A DNA stretch of 64,000 bases from Larix kaempferi (Eukaryota > Streptophyta > Pinopsida > Pinales > Pinaceae), in assembly GCA_027924585.1 (NCBI GenBank), contig BSBM01000152.1, forward strand, positions 647,001-711,000. Direction: 5' to 3'. The notes beneath the pieces were generated by a model. The model was not told where the DNA came from and ran no database searches. It saw nothing but the letters and a program-made list of their open reading frames with translations. Shown piece by piece: positions 35,422-49,238 of the stretch. Both the position numbers and the translations under genes were made by a program. Every line of letters begins with the position of its first letter. Position 1 is the first letter of the stretch.

Positions 35422-37994
35422 ATCAGGGTTTATGGAACACTTATCCATTTTGCAGATGTTATTTCTCTTCTTTAATGAGGAATGGAGGCTCCTTCTCTGA
35501 GTTGACAGTCCCTCGGTTTGCCATCCCAATTCCTTTTGATGTTACATGCCTCTCACATGTCTTACTGACATAATCTTCACCATCTCACTCATATTGTTTA
35601 CCAATCATGTAGTGCAGATGAGACATTAATAATGTCTTATGACATTTCACCTGAAACCCATTTTCAAATCATGGAATCCCTTCCCATGAAGTTTGGCTTT
35701 TGCAGGACCTCTCTCTCTTGGTCTTACTGCAATGTGTCTCCCTGGCACACTTATTAAACAGCCAAACAGTCAGCAACATTTAACAATACCATTCAAATCT
35801 GATTGTTCCATATCCAATTTCTTGGCACTAATAATTAAATTCAGTATGAATTTGCAACTCTGTCTACTACAGAAATTGGTTTTCTTATCCATGAGGCTAT
35901 CCTCATATTGTTAGGCTCCTATAAGTGACACCACTCTGCCCGTTATGGTCTTATGCCCGCCACCATACATGAGCATCCACTTACAGCATGTCCTCCTGAC
36001 ACATTTTCATATAAGCCAAACAATCATTAGCAATTATTAGCAAAATTTCAATTCCGAAACATTTACAAATCTTATATTTACAACTGTTCTTACTAACAGA
36101 ACTTAGAGTTCTCAATCAAGAGATTCCTTCTCATAAGCTCTAAATCGAATTCTCAAATCTGCTCCCTACAGAATTAGACTTGCAGCCATGATATTATTCT
36201 CATAAACTTAAATCAGAACATTTTCAGATCTGTTTCATGCATAAATTAAATTCCACAACCATGAGAACCTTCTCATAACCTTTGGCCTTTGCAAATGGTA
36301 GAGCTCAGTCTTTACTATGGTCTTATCCCCATTGCCATACGCAAGACATTTCTACCTAGAGTCTGAAACTTTCAATCAGCCAAACATGTTGTGAGTCCCC
36401 CTGCATACAATATTTCATTTATCAATATTTCACAGTCATATCATTCATACAACTCTGTCCTTCCACAGAGAATTCTAGCAGCCCATCGATCATGATTGGG
36501 CTCTTCATGCACTTACTATTCTGCATTCATAACAACCCATGAAATGATCCTAGAATTATCATCAATTCGTCATTTCATTCATTATTTATTTTGCAATAAC
36601 ATATGCATTAGTCCTATGCATTCATACAATGCATCACAAGATTTATAAAATCTCTTAATGCACATCTACTCAATGCTACCTTGCATTGTTTCATGAGTAC
36701 TATGCATTCAAGCATATTATGATCAAAACATGCATATCTCATATAACTTGCATTACCATAATCAGGACCACCAGTCCTCACTTGCTTTGGTTATTAAGCA
36801 CATAACCAACATACACATGGCATGATATAAATTCATATGAATGCATTGAGATTTCTAAACAGTCATAGGGTGTAAGGATCATTTCCTTCACTTACCCACA
36901 CCTCACCAAGCTTGGTAGGTTAACAGTCCCAATCAGTATTCAATATCACATGCAAACTAACTCATCATAGCTCAAACATAGTTGAAGAGATCTTACCAAA
37001 TCCTCTTTCAACATTCATGCAATTTGGCACCAATAATCATTACCTGCATGGTTACCATTAACATCATTTGATGTTACCTGATCAGTTGGCCTCTTACCAA
37101 GGCTGCTCAGTCCTTTTGCCAACTTTATGATCATAGATTTGTTGCACCATCCTTTCTGCATAAGGTTGTTGGCTTCATGCAGCAACATCCTCAGCACATT
37201 TAGCCATGCTCTTTGTATCTTTGGTCCTACAACCAATACCAACATCAATAGTGATTATCAACCACAATATTCTCCATTAGTGGTTCATTGCATATGCAGA
37301 CTTCATTATTCTACCAATATGCAATATCTCATTTATGCACAAGCATTTCCATATGCACTATGCAATGTTTGTTAAGATGCCATCTAGTGCATATACATCT
37401 ATGTAATCCCTTACATTTTTAACATTTTTATGCCATATGACAATTTCATAATTATAAGTATGATAACAAACAGGGGTTTAAAGAATTCTTCCATTTTCGA
37501 TCCCTCACTGTAACATGGAATTCCTCTTCCATATCATGCAATTGTAGAAATTGCCCACATTGATAACAAAATTTGTTTGTTAAAACAGCCACTGGCACTC
37601 TTCTGCACTAAATATCTATGATATATGTAGACCTCATTCAAACTCTGGTCATGCATCATTGTTCCCTGCTGGACAAGCTTTCCAATGCCTGTCTTCATGC
37701 TCCATTCCGACATCGGGTGTGGAAACAGCATTATTTTAAAAATGACAACTCTTACCAATAATTCTGCACATTTTACATAGTTGTATTTTGGTCCAGAATG
37801 CCAACTTCAGCCACCTGTGGAAGAAAATCTATGAAGAATCACAGAACTTTTATATCGAGCGAAGTTAGTCCATATAACAAGGAACACTCGGCACTTCGCG
37901 GATCTCAATTTCGATGCACCATTCATCTTCTATGAAATTCTGGGTTTAACTACTTCTTACTTTTCACATTTTTAACTCCCTTTGCATCGTGTGC

Positions 37995-38370
37995 TCCACC
38001 TGTGCGCCACTTGCGCATAACCTGCGCGCAATCCGCGCACTATCTGCGCGCAACCTGCACGCCATCTGCGCGCAATCCACGCGCAACCTGTACGCCATCT
38101 GCGCGCAATCCGCGCGCAATCTGTGCGCGATCCGCGCGCAATCCGCGCACAATCTGTGCGCAATCCGTACGCCATCTGCGCGCAATCCGTGCGCAATCTG
38201 TACGCCATCTGCGCGGAATCTGTGCGCGATCTGTGCGCGATCCGCGCGCAATCCGTGCACAATCTGTGCGCGATCCGTGCGCAATCCACGCGCAACCCGC
38301 ACGCAATCTGTCCGCAATCCACGCGCAACCCGCACGCAATCCGCGCACAATCTACGCGCAACCTGTGTGC
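37995..38370. repeat. 11-bp GC-rich minisatellite, copy 1
   Basis: About 34 units of GCGCAATCCGC-like sequence, with alternating GC steps. As 11 is not a multiple of 3, all frames share the same codons and stay open on both strands, so the long Arg/Ala/Cys frames here are repeat artefacts. The array is 33 bp (three units) shorter than copy 2. Confidence 0.92.
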
Positions 38371-39440
38371 TTGCGGGGGTCATATCTCCTTCGTCCCTTA
38401 ACCAAATTGGACGAATTTGGTACCGTTGGAAAGCTCTTGGAGAGGTCTATGCAATGGTGTGATCCTCTGCTACATCTGAGAAATTTGACCCTGTCATTTT
38501 TCCCAATCAAAATGGCGCCCCCAATTTCCCAATTTTACATGAAAACCATTCTGTCTCTTGCCTGCAACTGCAACTTTTCACAAGAGTTAGAAAATTTTCT
38601 GAAATGTGCCCTTTCATCCCCTTACAGAGGTGAACTACTACAGATCAAACTTGCATAAAAACTTGCATAAAACTAGTAAGAGAATGACAAGAACTTGCAT
38701 CTCTAATAAGGGATTTTCTTTTCATTTCACATTCAACAATCCAACCAATGGATTCACAATTAATCTCCAAGCAGCCAACAAGCATGGGTAAGGAGACTCA
38801 TAAGCATAAGGGCGTAATTTGCAGGCTTTCCTCACTTCTGAAAACCATCAATCGGCCACACAATGTGGATTCATTGTAATTAACAATCATCATTAAGACA
38901 TGGGGCTGTAACAACTGACTGTTCATGCTTTTACTCAAGAAATTAACAAACATAACTCATTTCCAGCCATGCTCAACATTAAGGGTCATGCATTCAAAGC
39001 ATCATGGACATTCAAGGAACATGGATTCATCATTAATCAAGGTCTCAAGCACATGATGCATCATCTCCTATGCACAGCAATTAACAACAACAACAACAAA
39101 ACAATATAATATGGCAGAGATTGCCCCCTCCTTTCTCTCCTCCATGGAGGCAAACAGACAAATACAAACTGAATGCTACAGCATTGGGGACAAATTAGAG
39201 CAAGCATTCATCCTGAAAATGAATTTTCTCGCTCCTTCCTCTATTTCATAGAATGCAATCAATGCAAGCAGCTTGCAAAAATCCCCAAACAATCATGGAA
39301 ATGATTTCCCATTCCAACAAATAGAAGCCATGCGATCTTGAGGTTTCTTTAAAGCATTTTAGTTCCAAATACAAAATGCATGTACACACAATGATTTATA
39401 TCTCTGTGAAGGGCCCAACAGCCGTAGTGTTGAACCTAGA

Positions 39441-39452
39441 GCTCTGATACCA
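39441..39452 (-). promoter_or_regulatory. Primer-binding site next to element C LTR 2
   Basis: Minus strand TGGTATCAGAGC, 3 bp from LTR2. Confidence 0.9.
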
Positions 39453-39455
39453 CTC

Positions 39456-41091
39456 TGTAACGTTCCCTTTCGTCGTCAAATGCAGGGAAGGAAACATTAA
39501 CAACACACCGGGGCTTTTGGCAAACTTAGCCCCAATATTACATTACTTCAAAAATTCATGACAATTAAAAACTTCTGTGTGCAGATTCGAGCTTCAATAT
39601 AAGCAAAGCGGAATTAAAACACATTTGCACGTACACCAACAGCAATGCTTCAACACATCTAGCACAAACAGAAGATGATTCCATATGCAGGGATTCAATC
39701 CCATTCTTATGCTATGCACAGACTTCATTTCAATTTCAATCTCATAAATAAATAACATTCAGATTTAGCACTTTACAGAACTCAGAATGTATATAAATTA
39801 ATTCACAAGAATACTTATCTTTTAACACAAATGTCCAACGACTGGCTACGTGAGAGCAACATTCCACCCAACCATAGATCTCTGTCCAGCCTGTATTCTT
39901 TCAGCTGAGAGATCACCCCCGAGCTGAGCTGTGTATCCACTAAGGAGGAACTAACTGGGCTCACTCACAGCCATGGTCTCGGTCATCAGCTATGCTAAGC
40001 CAACACACTGTTGGGTTTATCAAGCATACAAATGACAAATGAGGAGGATTCTAATCCAGTGAGCTCAACCACAAAGCTACAGGCATCTCAAATGAACTCA
40101 ACAGTCATGGCACCCACAATACCTACCGCACCCAACACAAGGAAGGTCCCCTTCTCTGCTGCACAGTCCCTCAGGCGTCCCTTCCCTCCAGTGCTCTCCA
40201 GGGTGGGCATAGAAAGGTCCAGCTGCTAATTCCTTGAGATTCTAACCTTCACTGGGTTTATCAAGCAAACCAAACCTCTGCTCAGTCATTCACACTTGGA
40301 TTTTTCACATTTCTGTTATCCAATAACTCAATCCCGTCACTTCATTTCTGGGCTGTAAAAACTGGGTATTCCCATGGATTTCGGGGTAGCTAATGCTCCC
40401 AAATTCGCCCCAAGGTTCATACCCATGAATCCCCCATTGGATTTCACTGTCCAATGCCAAATCTGGGCGTTTTTGGCTCTTCAAAACGTGGGTTCTTTCA
40501 AAGTCGCGATTTCTGGTTTTTCACTCTGCTGGCAATTCGTTTTTTTTTGGATGGAAAAATGGTGCTGGTAAGTTTTACAATGGAATGGGGATGAGAAAGA
40601 AGCAACCTCCATGAGGTAGAGTGGCTTGTGGTACAAGAAAACAGAGCCCATACTCTGCCATACGAATTTCTGGGCTGCCCATGCTCCATTGAAGCCATGG
40701 ACTGAAATCCTCAACCACTTCCTTACAACATAATTAAATGTCATCAAGGAAAGTCAAATGGGTTCTCAAGGTGACATATGGCAGCCTATGGTTCAATCCC
40801 ATAGCCCCCTCACCACTCCCTAGTGGATACACATGGCCCCTTCTCATTCGTTGCCTCCATAGCCAGCCTTGGAATTTTATATTGCATGATGTTTATTTAC
40901 ATCCTATTACAATTTCCATGGCTTAAGAGCACATGGGCATCAATTATCAATGCTTTCCCTTTTAAATCAAATTCGGACTTTCACTAGCGGGGCCTTGGCC
41001 TTGAGCTCCACGCTAGGAAAACATACATCACATGTACACATTATTTACATTAAATGCTAATATATCCTAAGGGTCAAAATGGGGTATTACA
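39456..41091 (-). repeat. Element C LTR 2
   Basis: 1636 bp, central LTR shared by both units. Confidence 0.92.
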
Positions 41092-41106
41092 ATCCCCTCC
41101 CCCTTA
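41092..41106 (-). promoter_or_regulatory. Polypurine tract of element C, unit 2
   Basis: Minus strand purine run AAGGGGGAGGGGAT next to LTR2; one base differs from unit 1. Confidence 0.8.
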
Positions 41107-42342
41107 GAATAACACCGTCCTCGGTGTTCCAAGACTTAGGCATACATATACAATTTACACATGTCCAAAACTTCAAAAACTTTGCAGATCTGCCCTGCAT
41201 TCTGTTCTTTACTTTGAACTTTCAGAACCAAGTCCTTTGATCTTCACGAGCTGCTCCTGCTGATTCGGATCTTCCAGCTCATCCATAAGTCTGAAAACTT
41301 TATGGCTGCTACCCTCTTGAGGTTCATCTCGTTCTTCTGCTTTTGCATCTTGAGCAGCTCTCCAAGATTTTCTTGGGTCTTGGCACTTGCTTGAAGAAGA
41401 CTTCCAGCCAATTCTAATAGCCTATGGTCTGCTGCCATGGTCATTGTGCATAGCTGGTTCTCACTTGGCTCACAAGCAACACTTGCTCATAACAACTGCA
41501 ACCAATTGATTTCAATTTCCACCTGTGAAATTCATCATTACAATTCTCATTAGGCCAAGCATAACCCAAACATAAAAAAAAAATCAGTCAATGGTTTTTC
41601 CCCAATTGACATGGAGGTCCCATGCTCTATTCATGAGACTTTCACACTTTCCATGCTTTTCCAGCATACACATGAATTCTTTCCTGTTCATCCATTCACG
41701 TTAAATTAACTACTTCAGCATTCACAATTTATTTCAAGCAAATAAACACATTCCACTTTCAGCCATACATGCATTCAACAATTTTCTGTTTTTATAAATG
41801 CATCAAGAAAAAGGAAAGAGAGAGCAGTAAGAGTTTCTTCTCTTAGTCTTGTTCCATTCTGGAACCCACACCACCACGGTGGTTTTCATGCTCCTAGTCT
41901 CTTTCACCTCAACGTGAATGCTTGACCTGCCCTTCTTGGCTATGACACGTAGTGTCTATGGTCTATTCCAGACCTTTCAACCATGGAGTTCCTCCACTCG
42001 GTTGGTCTAACTCTTGGCTGCTAGGACTCACATAGTTTCACTAGCCCCATCTTTCCATTACTGCTCATGCTGAGCTCTTTAGGACGATTACATGTCCACA
42101 TGCATCCTTAAGATGATTTCATAGTCATTGCTTCCAGCAATACCTACACTCAAACATTGAATTAATTCACATGTTTAGTTTATTTTCATAGGAAATCATA
42201 ACCAAATCATATACACATGTATATTCATAAGCAATAAATTACAAGATAACCAAATACTTATCTGCATTGGATGTCTTCACTTTATTCCATAGGGTCCTTC
42301 TTTGCTTTACAAGCCTTGGATCTCCTATGGGTATAATAACGA

Positions 42343-42660
42343 ATGTTGGGGCAGCACGCAGGCTACTCCTCAACATCAAATAGTCTTGTATGTTTGGCCA
42401 GCACGCAGGCTGCTCCAAATCACCAATAATCTTGCATGTTTGGCCAGCACGCAGGCTGCTCCAAATCATCAATAATCTTTGCATGTTTGGCCAGCACGCA
42501 GGCTGCTCCAAATCATCAATAATCTTGCATGTTTGGCCAGCACGCAGGCTACTCCACAACATCAAATAGTCTTGCATGTTTGGCCAGCGCACACGCTGCT
42601 CCACAACATCAAATAGTCTTGCATGTTTGGCCAGCGCACAGGCTGCTCCACAACATCAAT
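42343..42660. repeat. 46-47-bp tandem repeat, copy 2
   Basis: Same unit and number as in copy 1, with an isolated unit near 42927. Confidence 0.9.
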
Positions 42661-43497
42661 TAATCAATGCTCAACCAGTCACTTCTTGATTTACCAAGCA
42701 GCTTTTAGTTCTTTCAGGGTCCTTGCTTCCTGCATTGACCAAGGTTTCCAACAAAGAAACAATAATGCATCAGCTCACTGTTACAAGCTTTATGCTTGAA
42801 ACCTTCATTATTTCAAATAAGAAATGAATGAAATTGAATACTTATCTGTATTGTGCATTTCCTCTGTGGTCCACAGGGTCCTGCTTTTACTTTGTAAGGC
42901 TTGGAATCCTCCTGCGGACTAGGATGTTTGGCCAGCACGCAGGCTGCTCCAAATCATCAAATAATTAACACCTTACCAGTACACCTTCACGCCGACTGGA
43001 AGGAAACTTCACTACGACCATTTCTAGGTCAAGGCTCTACTATGGAGCCATAGGCATATAATAGCCCTTTCATCAATACTTCACAACCCTTCATCGAAAC
43101 CCCCACAACCTCCACAACATCCTTTCATTTATATTAACCCTTCCACCACAACCCCTCACAACATCCTTTTATTTTGATTCTTTAGTGTGTAACATCAATT
43201 ATAATCTGTTTAGGCTGAAAACACAAGATGGATAAGCAAGTTCATTAGTATTGCTGCTCTAAAACTGTAAACATATTTCACAACATTCACTATCCAACCT
43301 TGAAACACCAGGAATGCGTCCATTCCCTTAAGGCGTAGTCAATATTGGCATCCCTAACATAACTCAGCACCAGAAAGGCGTGCACTCCTTACTGATGTGA
43401 ACTATGAAGGTACTAATCATACTTCAAGCAGTCTGCCATAATGGAAATAAAATCAAAACATGCTCTGCATATTAACTCTAATAATTAGACATGCATG

Positions 43498-43532
<35 letters not shown>

Positions 43533-46106
43533 ATCAGGGTTTATGGAACACTTATCCATTTTGCAGATGTTATTTCTCTTCTTTAATGAGGAATGGAGGC
43601 TCCTTCTCTGAGTTGACAGTCCCTCGGTTTGCCATCCCAATTCCTTTTGAGGTTACATGCCTCTCACATGTCTTACTGACATAATCTTCACCATCTCACT
43701 CATATTGTTTACCAATCATGTAGTGCAGATGAGACATTAATAATGTCTTATGACGTTTCACCTGAAACCCATTTTCAAATCATGGAATCCCTTCCCATGA
43801 AGTTTGGCTTCTGCAGGACCTCTCTCTCTTGGTCTTACTGCAATGTGTCTCCCTGGCACACTTATTAAACAGCCAAACAGTCAGCAACATTTAATAATAC
43901 CATTCAAATCTGATTGTTCCATAACCAATTTCTTGGCACTAATAATTAAATTCAGTATGAATTTGCAACTCTGTCTACTACAGAAATTGGTTTTCTTATC
44001 CATGAGGCTATCCTCATATTGTCAGGATCCTATAAGTGACACCACTCTGCCCGTTATGGTCTTATGCCCGCCGCCATACATGAGCATCCACTTACAGCAT
44101 GTCCTCCTGACACATTTTCATATAAGCCGAACAATCATTAGCAATTATTAGCAAAATTTCAATTCCGAAACATTTACAAATCTGATATTTACAACTGTTC
44201 TTACTAACAGAACTTAGAGTTCTCAATCAAGAGATTCCTTCTCATAAGCTCTAAATCGAATTCTCAAATCTGCTCCCTACAGAATTAGACTTGCAGCCAT
44301 GATATTATTCCCATAAACTTAAATCAGAACATTTTCAGATCTGTTTCATGCATAAATTAAATTCCACAACCATGAGAACCTTCTGATAACCTTTGGCCTT
44401 TGGAAATGGTAGAGCTCAATCTTTACTATGGTCTTATCCCCATTGCCATACGCAAGACATTTCTACCTGGAGTCTGAAACTTTCAATCAGCCAAACATGT
44501 TGTGAGTCCCCCTGCATACAATATTTCATTTATCATTATTTCACAGTCATATCATTCATACAACTCTGTCCTTTCGACAGAGAATTCTAGCAGCCCATCG
44601 ATCATGATTGGGCTCTTCATGCACTTACTATTCTGCATTCATAACAACCCATGAAATGATCCTAGAATTATCATCAATTCGTCATTTCATTCATTATTTA
44701 TTTTGCAATAACATATGCATCAGTCCTATGCATTCATACAATGCATCACAAGATTTATAAAATCTCTTAATGCACATCTACTCAATGCTACCTTGCATTG
44801 TTTCATGAGTACTATGCATTCAAGCATATTATGATCAAAACATGCATATCTCATATAACTTGCATTACCATAATCAGGACCACCAGTCCTCATTTGCTTT
44901 GGTTATTAAGCACATAACCAACATACACATGGCATGATATAAATTCATATGAATGCATTGAGATTTCTAAACAGTCATAGGGTGTAAGGATCATTTCCTT
45001 CACTTACCCACACCTCACCAAGCTTGGTAGGTTAACAGTCCCAATTAGTATTCAATATCACATGCAAACTAACTCATCATAGCTCAAACATAGTTGAAGA
45101 GATCTTACCAAATCCTCTTTCAACATTCATGCAATTTGGCACCAATAATCATTACCTGCATGGTTACCATTAACATTATTTGATGTTACCTGATCAGTTG
45201 GCCTCTTACCAAGGCTGCTCAGTCCTTTTGCCAACTTTATGATCATAGATTTGTTGCACCATCCTTTCTGCATAAGGTTGTTGGCTTCATGCAGCAACAT
45301 CCTCAGCACATTTAGCCATGCTCTTTGTATCTTTGGTCCTACAACCAATACCAACATCAATAGTGATTATCAACCACAATATTCTCCATTAGTGGTTCAT
45401 TGCATATGCAGACTTCATTATTCTACCAATATGCAATATCTCATTTATGCACAAGCATTTCCATATGCACTATGCAATGTTTGTTAAGATGCCATCTAGT
45501 GCATATACATCTATGTAATCCCTTACATTTTTAACATTTTTATGCCATATGACAATTTCATAATTATAAGTATGATAACAAACAGGGGTTTAAAGAATTC
45601 TTCCATTTTCGATCCCTCACTGTAACATGGAATTCCTCTTCCATATCATGCAATTGTAGAAATTGCCCACATTGATAACAAAATTTGTTTGTTAAAACAG
45701 CCACTGGCACTCTTCTGCACTAAATATCTGTGATATATGTAGACCTCATTCAAACTCTGGTCATGCATCATTGTTCCCTGCTGGACAAGCTTTCCAATGC
45801 CTATCTTCATGCTCCATTCCGACATCGGGTGTGGAAACAACATTATTTCAAAAATGACAACTCTTACCAATAATTCTGCACATTTTACATAGTTGTATTT
45901 TGGTCCAGAATGCCAACTTCAGCCACCTGTGGAAGAAAATCTATGAAGAATCACAAAACTTTTATATCGAGCGAAGTTAGTCCATATAACAAGGAACACT
46001 CGGCACTTCGCGGATCTCAATTTCGATGCCCCATTCATCTTCTATGAAATTCTGGGTTTAACTACTTCTTACTTTTCACATTTTTAACTCCCTTTGCATC
46101 CTGTGC

Positions 46107-46515
46107 TCCACCTGTGCGCCACCTGCGCATAACCTGCGCGCAATCCGCGCACTATCCGCGCGCAACCTGCACGCCATCTGCGCGCAATCCGCGCGCAACC
46201 TGTACGCCATCTTCGCGCAATCTGTGCGCGATCCGCGCGCAATCTGTGCGCGATCCACGCGCAATTCGCGCACAATCTTTGCGCGACCTGCGCGCAATCC
46301 GTACGCCATCTGCGCGCAATCCGCGCGCAATCTGTACGCCATCTGCGCGAAATCTGTGCGCGATCTGTGCGCGATCCGCGCGCAATCTGCGCACAATCTG
46401 TGCGCGATCCGTGCGCAATCCACGCGCAACCCGCACGCAATCTGTGCGCAATCCACGCGCAACCCGCACGCAATCCGCGCGCAATCCGCGCACAATCTAC
46501 GCGCAACCTGCGTGC
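46107..46515. repeat. 11-bp GC-rich minisatellite, copy 2
   Basis: Same array as copy 1 plus three units (33 bp). Units differ in order from copy 1 in its middle part, so repeat turnover happened after the copies separated. Confidence 0.92.
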
Positions 46516-47582
46516 TTGCGGGGGTCATATCTCCTTCGTCCCTTAACCAAATTGGACGAATTTGGTACCGTTGGAAAGCTCTTGGAGAGGTCTATGTAAT
46601 GGTGTGATCCTCTGCTACATCTGAGAAATTTGATCCTGTCATTTTTCCCAATCAAAATGGCACCCCCAACTTCCCAATTTTACATCAAAACCATTCTGTC
46701 TCTTGCCTGCAACTGCAACTTTTCACAACAGTTAGAAAATTTTCTGAAATGTGCCCTTTCATCCCCTTACAGAGGTGAACTACTACAGATCAAACTTGCA
46801 TAAAAACTTGCATAAAAACAGTAAGAGAATGACAAGAACTTGCATCTCTAATAAGGGATTTTCTTTTCATTTCACATTCAACAATCCAACCAATGGATTC
46901 ACAATTAATCTCCAAGCAGCCAACAAGCATGGGTAAGGAGACTCATAAGCATAAGGGCGTAATTTGCAGGCTTTCCTCACTTCCGAAAACCATCAATCGG
47001 CCACACAATGTGGATTCATTGTAATTAACAATCATCATTAAGACATGGGGCTGTAACAACTGACTGTTCATGCTTTTACTCAAGAAATTAACAAACAGAA
47101 CTCATTTCCAGCCATGCTCAACATTCAGGGTCATGCATTCAAAGCATCATGGACATTCAAGGAACATGGATTCATCATTAATCAAGGTCTCAAGCACATG
47201 ATGCATCATCTCCTATGCACAGCAATTAACAACAACAACAACAAAACAATATAATATGGCAGAGATTGCCCCCTCCTTTCTCTCCTCCATGGAGGCAAAT
47301 AGACAAATACAAACTGAATGCTACAGCATTGGGGACAAATTAGAGCAAGCATTCATCCTGAAAATGAATTTTCTCGCTCCTTCCTCTATTTCATAGAATG
47401 CAATCAATGCAAGCAGCTTGCAAAAATCCCCAAACAATCATGGAAATGATTTCCCATTCCAACAAATAGAAGCCATGCGATCTTGAGGTTTCTTTAAAGC
47501 ATTTTAGTTCCAACAAAATGCATGTACACACAATGATTTATATCTCTGTGAAGGGCCCAACAGCCGTAGTGTTGAACCTAGA

Positions 47583-47594
47583 GCTCTGATACCA
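47583..47594 (-). promoter_or_regulatory. Primer-binding site next to element C LTR 3
   Basis: Minus strand TGGTATCAGAGC, 3 bp from LTR3; the functional PBS of the array's 5' end. Confidence 0.9.
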
Positions 47595-47597
47595 CTC

Positions 47598-49233
47598 TGT
47601 AACGTCCCCTTCCGTCGTCAAATGCAGGGAAGGAAACATTAACAACACACCGGGGCTTTTGGCAAACTTAGCCCCAATATTACATTACTTCAAAAATTCA
47701 TGACAATTAAAAACTTCTGTGTGCAGATTCGAGCTTCAATATAAGCACAGCGGAATTAAAACACATTTGCACGTACACCAACAGCAATGCTTCAACACAT
47801 CTAGCACAAACAGAAGATGATTCCATATGCAGGGATTCAATCCCGTTATTATGCTATGCACAGACTTCATTTCAATTTCAATCTCATAAATAAATAACAT
47901 TCAGATTTAGCACTTTACAGAACTCAGAATGTATATAAATTAATTCACAAGAATACTTATCTTTTAACACAAATGTCCAACGACTGGCTACGTGAGAGCA
48001 ACGTTCCACCCAACCATAGATCTCTGTCCAGCCTGTATTCTTTCAGCTGAGAGATCACCCCCGAGCTGAGCTGTGTATCCACTAAGGAGGAACTAACTGG
48101 GCTCACTCACAGCCATGGTCTCGGTCATCAGCTATGCTAAGCCAACACACTGTTGGGTTTATCAAGCATACAAATGACAAATGAGGAGGATGCTAAGCCA
48201 GTGAGCTCAACCACAAAGCTACAGGCATCTCAAATGAACTCAACAGTCATGGCACCCACAATACCTACCGCACCCAACACAAGGAAGGTCCCCTTCTCTG
48301 CTGCACAGTCCCTCAGGCGTCCCTTCCCTCCAGTGCTCTCCAGGGTGGGCATAGAAAGGTCCAGCTGCTATTTCCTTGAGATTCTAACCTTCACTGGGTT
48401 GATCAAGCAAACCAAACCTCTGCTCAGTCATTCACACTTGGATTTCTCACAGTTCTGTTATCCAATAACTCAATCCCGTCACTTCATTTCTGGGCTGTAA
48501 AAACTGGGTATTCCCATGGATTTCGGGGTAGCTAATGCTCCCAAATTCGCCCCAAGGTTCATACCCATGAATCCCCCATTGGATTTCACTGTCCAATGCC
48601 AAATCTGGGCATTTTTGGCTCTTCAAAACGTGGGTTCTTTCAAAGTCGCGATTTCTGGTTTTTCACTTTGCTGGCAATTCGTTTTTTTTTGGATGGAAAA
48701 ATGGTGCTGGTAAGTTTTACAATGGAATGGGGATGAGAAAGAAGCAACCTCCATGAGGTAGAGTGACTTGTGGTACAAGAAAATAGAGCCCATACTCTGC
48801 CATACGAATTTCTGGGCTGCCCATGCTCCATTGAAGCCATGGACTGAAATCCTCAACCACTTCCTTACAACATAATTAAATGTCATCAAGGAAAGTCAAA
48901 TGGGTTCTCAAGGTGACATATGGCAGCCTATGGTTCAATCCCATAGCCCCCTCACCACTCCCTAGTGGATACACATGGCCCCTTCTCATTCGTTGCCTCC
49001 ATAGCCAGCCTTGGAATTTTATATTGCATGATGTTTATTTACATCCTATTACAATTTCCATGGCTTAAGAGCACATGGGCATCAATTATCAATGCTTGCC
49101 CTTTTAAATCAAATTCGGACTTTCACTAGCGGGGCCTTGGCCTTGAGCTCCACGCTAGGAAAACATACATCACATGTACACATTATTTACATTAAATGCT
49201 AATATATCGTAAGGGTTAAAAAGGGGTATTACA
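47598..49233 (-). repeat. Element C LTR 3 (5' LTR of the array)
   Basis: 1636 bp, about 18 differences from LTR1 by eye. Confidence 0.92.
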
Positions 49234-49238
49234 TTTCA
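49234..49238. repeat. TSD of element C (right)
   Basis: TTTCA; see 31332-31336. Confidence 0.92.

Larger units (their letters stand above)
32988..39440 (-). other. Element C interior, copy 1, non-coding
   Basis: No retroviral-type domain on either strand. A 66-codon minus-strand frame (33125-33325, MTMAADHRLLELAGSLLQ then a Lys/Glu-rich helix) lies near the purine tract and is identical in copy 2. With the copies about 99% alike, that identity is weak evidence of function. (TA)n at about 35393-35419. Two tandem arrays are listed separately. Confidence 0.7.
41107..47582 (-). other. Element C interior, copy 2, non-coding
   Basis: Near-identical to copy 1, including the 66-codon frame (41244-41444). 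A 9-bp loss near 43107 and the three extra 11-bp units account for most of the length difference. (TA)n at about 43502-43530. Confidence 0.7.
31337..49233 (-). mobile_element. Element C: tandem LTR-internal-LTR-internal-LTR array
   Basis: Three 1636-bp LTRs (31337, 39456, 47598) alternate with two interiors of 6483 and 6506 bp, and one TSD pair encloses the whole 17.9 kb. A PBS precedes LTR2 and LTR3 on the left side, and a purine tract follows LTR1 and LTR2, all consistent with minus orientation. No PBS precedes LTR1, as expected of a terminal LTR. Units are about 98-99% alike. No gag or pol domains, so non-autonomous. The array could arise by unequal recombination between LTRs after one insertion, or by insertion of a tandem cDNA. 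Confidence 0.93.

Noticed and set aside
37964-46607. Long Arg/Ala/Cys-rich frames on both strands
   Set aside because: They come from an 11-bp repeat that keeps all frames open; they match no family.
31337-49233. Two independent insertions of element C side by side
   Set aside because: There are three, not four, LTRs and only one TSD pair.
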